From contig JBGSXL010000015.1 in the NCBI GenBank assembly GCA_041751425.1, positions 25,607-89,606 on the forward strand: a stretch of 64,000 bases of DNA, given 5' to 3'. The DNA is from JAVVEG01 sp041751425 (GTDB lineage: Bacteria; Pseudomonadota; Gammaproteobacteria; Pseudomonadales; Pseudohongiellaceae). The notes below the pieces were generated by a model that was not told where the DNA came from, made no database searches, and saw only the letters and a program-made list of their open reading frames with translations. This document shows, piece by piece, positions 62,548 through 64,000 of the stretch (the first letter of the stretch is position 1; each line of letters begins with the position of its first letter). Both the position numbers and the translations under genes were made by a program.

Positions 62548-63237
62548 TTAAAGTCCATCCTGATACTGCACATAACTCGCCAATTGTCGGACAGATCGAA
62601 TCGTCTCGTAATCGCTGTCTATCAGTTGCTGGTAACCTGCCTGCATCAACTGCATGTCCAGTTGCCGCTGTTGCTCAAAATAAGCCACGATACGGCTGAG
62701 ATTTTCCGCATTGGAATCTCCGAACTCCTGCAAAACAACCTGCATCATTGCCAGAGTTTCTGCGCGCTGTTGTTGTTCCAGTATTTGCCATTGCTCTGCG
62801 ATTGCCGCGCTGGACAGCACAGAATTACTTTGGCCAAACGCCACATTGAAACCATTATCATTGCTGCTGATCTGCAGATCGAAGATCACGGCAATAGCCA
62901 TTAGCAGAGACGCTGCTAAAGGGCCCCACTGCCACCAGACAGAGACGCCAGACCAGCGCCCTGAAGAAAAACGTCTGCCAGTCCTGTCTGAGCGCTTCCC
63001 ATATCCCGCAATGTCCGAGCCCGAAGCAAGCGGCAACGCAACACTGGCTCTATTCCATTCAGGTACAGTTTGCTCCTGCCATTGCAGGGTATTGGTGACC
63101 ACCGTCTGCATGGCTAGAACTTCCTGTTTACAGTCAGGGCATTGTTCCAAATGTCGATCGATCCCGGCACGCGCAGCTGCGCTCAGGCTTTTGTCAAAAT
63201 AGTCAGCAACGATCATTGCGGTTTGATCACACAACAT
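62548..63237 (-). CDS. Anti-sigma factor with zinc-finger (zf-HC2) domain
   Basis: This 229-residue protein has an N-terminal ZAS-type site (HLEQCPDCKQEV, with CDQTA at the start), a basic linker and one transmembrane helix (WWQWGPLAASLLMAIAVIFD split). A C-terminal periplasmic region rich in Q and E ends with several helices. It overlaps the sigma gene by eleven bases, the usual layout for a membrane anti-sigma factor that holds its sigma partner. Confidence 0.82.
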   Translation of the reverse strand: MLCDQTAMIVADYFDKSLSAAARAGIDRHLEQCPDCKQEVLAMQTVVTNTLQWQEQTVPEWNRASVALPLASGSDIAGYGKRSDRTGRRFSSGRWSGVSVWWQWGPLAASLLMAIAVIFDLQISSNDNGFNVAFGQSNSVLSSAAIAEQWQILEQQQRAETLAMMQVVLQEFGDSNAENLSRIVAYFEQQRQLDMQLMQAGYQQLIDSDYETIRSVRQLASYVQYQDGL

Positions 63238-63841
63238 GAGTTGGCTCCATCAGGTTCTTGAGTTTCTTGAGTGCGCTGTAGAAGCGCGTTTTAGCTGTAT
63301 TCTCAGAGATGTTCTGCATTTCTGCGATTTCTTCGAAGGTCAAAGACTGAAAAATTTTCAATTCAATTTGTATCCGCTGTTCCATGGACAAGGCGCCCAA
63401 CATTTGCAGAATCTGTTGATTGGACTGCTCCTGCGCAAACGCCACTTCGGGCTCCCGCGTCGCTTCGTCCGCCCAACTATCATAGTCTTGTGCACCGCCT
63501 GCGCTTTCACCGTCAGCGCTGGCAACGTGAACGCCATCATTGTTGGCAAAATTCATTATCGATAACGGGCGTTGCCGCCTGTTCATATCCACCGCTTTGT
63601 TGTGCGCTATCCTGAACAGCCAGCTGGTAAACTTTGCATCGCCCCGGAAATTGCGCAGATTGCGGTACACACCCAGAAACACGTCCTGCATCAAATCCAG
63701 TGCATCGGATGGGTTGCCGGTCAGGCGCAAACCGTAGTTATAGACACGGCTCTCATAGCTCTTCACCAATTGCTCCCAGGCGCGCGCAGAACCTGCCAGC
63801 GCGGCAGCAATCAATAGTTCTTCCTGACCTGCGTCACTCAT
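63227..63841 (-). CDS. ECF-type RNA polymerase sigma factor
   Basis: This 204-residue sigma factor has region 2 (YNYGLRLTGNPSDALDLMQDVFLGVYRNL with FTSWLFRIAHNKAVDMNRR as separate motifs) and region 4 (LSMEQRIQIELKIFQSLTFEEIAEM, ENTAKTRFYSALKKLKN). The ATG at 63841 is chosen because region 2 follows closely; the frame upstream to 63922 is longer but lacks support. It heads an operon with its anti-sigma factor and a secreted protein. Its target promoter is not visible in the window. Confidence 0.88.
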   Translation of the reverse strand: MSDAGQEELLIAAALAGSARAWEQLVKSYESRVYNYGLRLTGNPSDALDLMQDVFLGVYRNLRNFRGDAKFTSWLFRIAHNKAVDMNRRQRPLSIMNFANNDGVHVASADGESAGGAQDYDSWADEATREPEVAFAQEQSNQQILQMLGALSMEQRIQIELKIFQSLTFEEIAEMQNISENTAKTRFYSALKKLKNLMEPTHVV

Positions 63842-63967
63842 GTTTTGTCGCCTTTGGGCGGAAAATAGTTTGCCTGTTCGCAAAAATGAGAATTCATACA
63901 CGGGGAATGGGGGGGACTGCAAGACTTATTCAGAGGTTACGTTGGGAAATGTCTTTGTGGAGCTGCC

Positions 63968-64000
63968 GTTGCTGCACTTCAGGGTAGGAAGTGCAGCAAC
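63968..64000. other. Perfect 13-bp hairpin at the right edge
   Basis: GTTGCTGCACTTC (63968-63980) and its inverse GAAGTGCAGCAAC (63988-64000) flank a seven-base loop. No T-run is seen on the minus strand; the plus-strand side is cut by the window end, so it may be the terminator of an unseen gene. Confidence 0.6.

Noticed and set aside
1..64000. CRISPR array, prophage, transposase or integrase
   Set aside because: No regularly spaced identical repeats with unique spacers and no coding sequence with such motifs was found.

Overview
The window looks like a chromosomal backbone segment of a free-living gammaproteobacterium with a base composition near 50 % GC. Several gene orders are classical for that class: alaS-lysC-csrA-tRNA-Ser, rpsP-rimM-trmD-rplS beside ffh, hom-thrC-recJ with dsbC, guaB-guaA-(tadA), and iscR-iscS-ndk-rlmN-pilW-rodZ-ispG-hisS-yfgM-bamB-der. 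An aquatic Cellvibrionales- or OM182-like lineage would fit, but this is only an impression. No prophage, transposase, CRISPR array or rRNA was seen.

Layout. 1-2480: a partial secreted hydrolase-like lipoprotein on the minus strand, a cluster of five perfect hairpins and tRNA-Ser(GCU). 2536-16973 (minus): csrA, lysC, alaS, an AI-2E-type permease, a DsbD/ScsB-type reductase, recJ, thrC, hom and dsbC. 15857-16607 is non-coding and holds repeat element A plus the rplS terminator. 16608-20234 (minus): rplS, trmD, rimM, rpsP and ffh. 20445-25368: ypjD and a CNNM/CorB transporter (+), a phosphopantetheinyl transferase (-), then glnK-amtB (+). 25481-28254: pspF divergent from pspABC, with a clear sigma-54 promoter between them. 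28285-38223: a Nudix hydrolase (+), then a YqfO-like gene, purL, tadA, an AAA ATPase, guaA and guaB (-). 38335-41764 (+): xseA, a LytM peptidase, an anchored DsbA-like protein and a DoxX protein. 41765-42142 holds repeat element B. 42143-47393: an MBL hydrolase, two unrecognised membrane proteins, a DTW-domain enzyme and a diguanylate cyclase. 47441-58827 (minus): the der-to-iscR block. 58970-64000: a PHP exonuclease, a zinc-ribbon protein, a secreted MORN-like protein, and an ECF sigma / anti-sigma / secreted coiled-coil operon.

How the genes work together. LysC, Hom and ThrC form most of the aspartate-to-threonine route. GuaB, GuaA and PurL serve purine synthesis. DsbC, the DsbD-like protein and the anchored DsbA-like protein are envelope thiol enzymes. 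PspF-PspABC and the ECF operon are envelope stress or signalling modules. GlnK and AmtB sense and import ammonium. BamB, PilW, RodZ and LytM serve outer membrane, pili and cell shape.

The most unusual content is a pair of inverted-repeat elements (A at about 16008-16506, B at about 41785-42126). They are built from structured units with a shared core and different stem arms that stay complementary, including one compensatory base-pair change. Other notable points are an isc locus reduced to iscR-iscS with an IscS lacking its usual C-terminal tail, a hairpin array beside tRNA-Ser, several short tandem repeat arrays (one in frame inside purL), and two small clusters of unrecognised envelope proteins.
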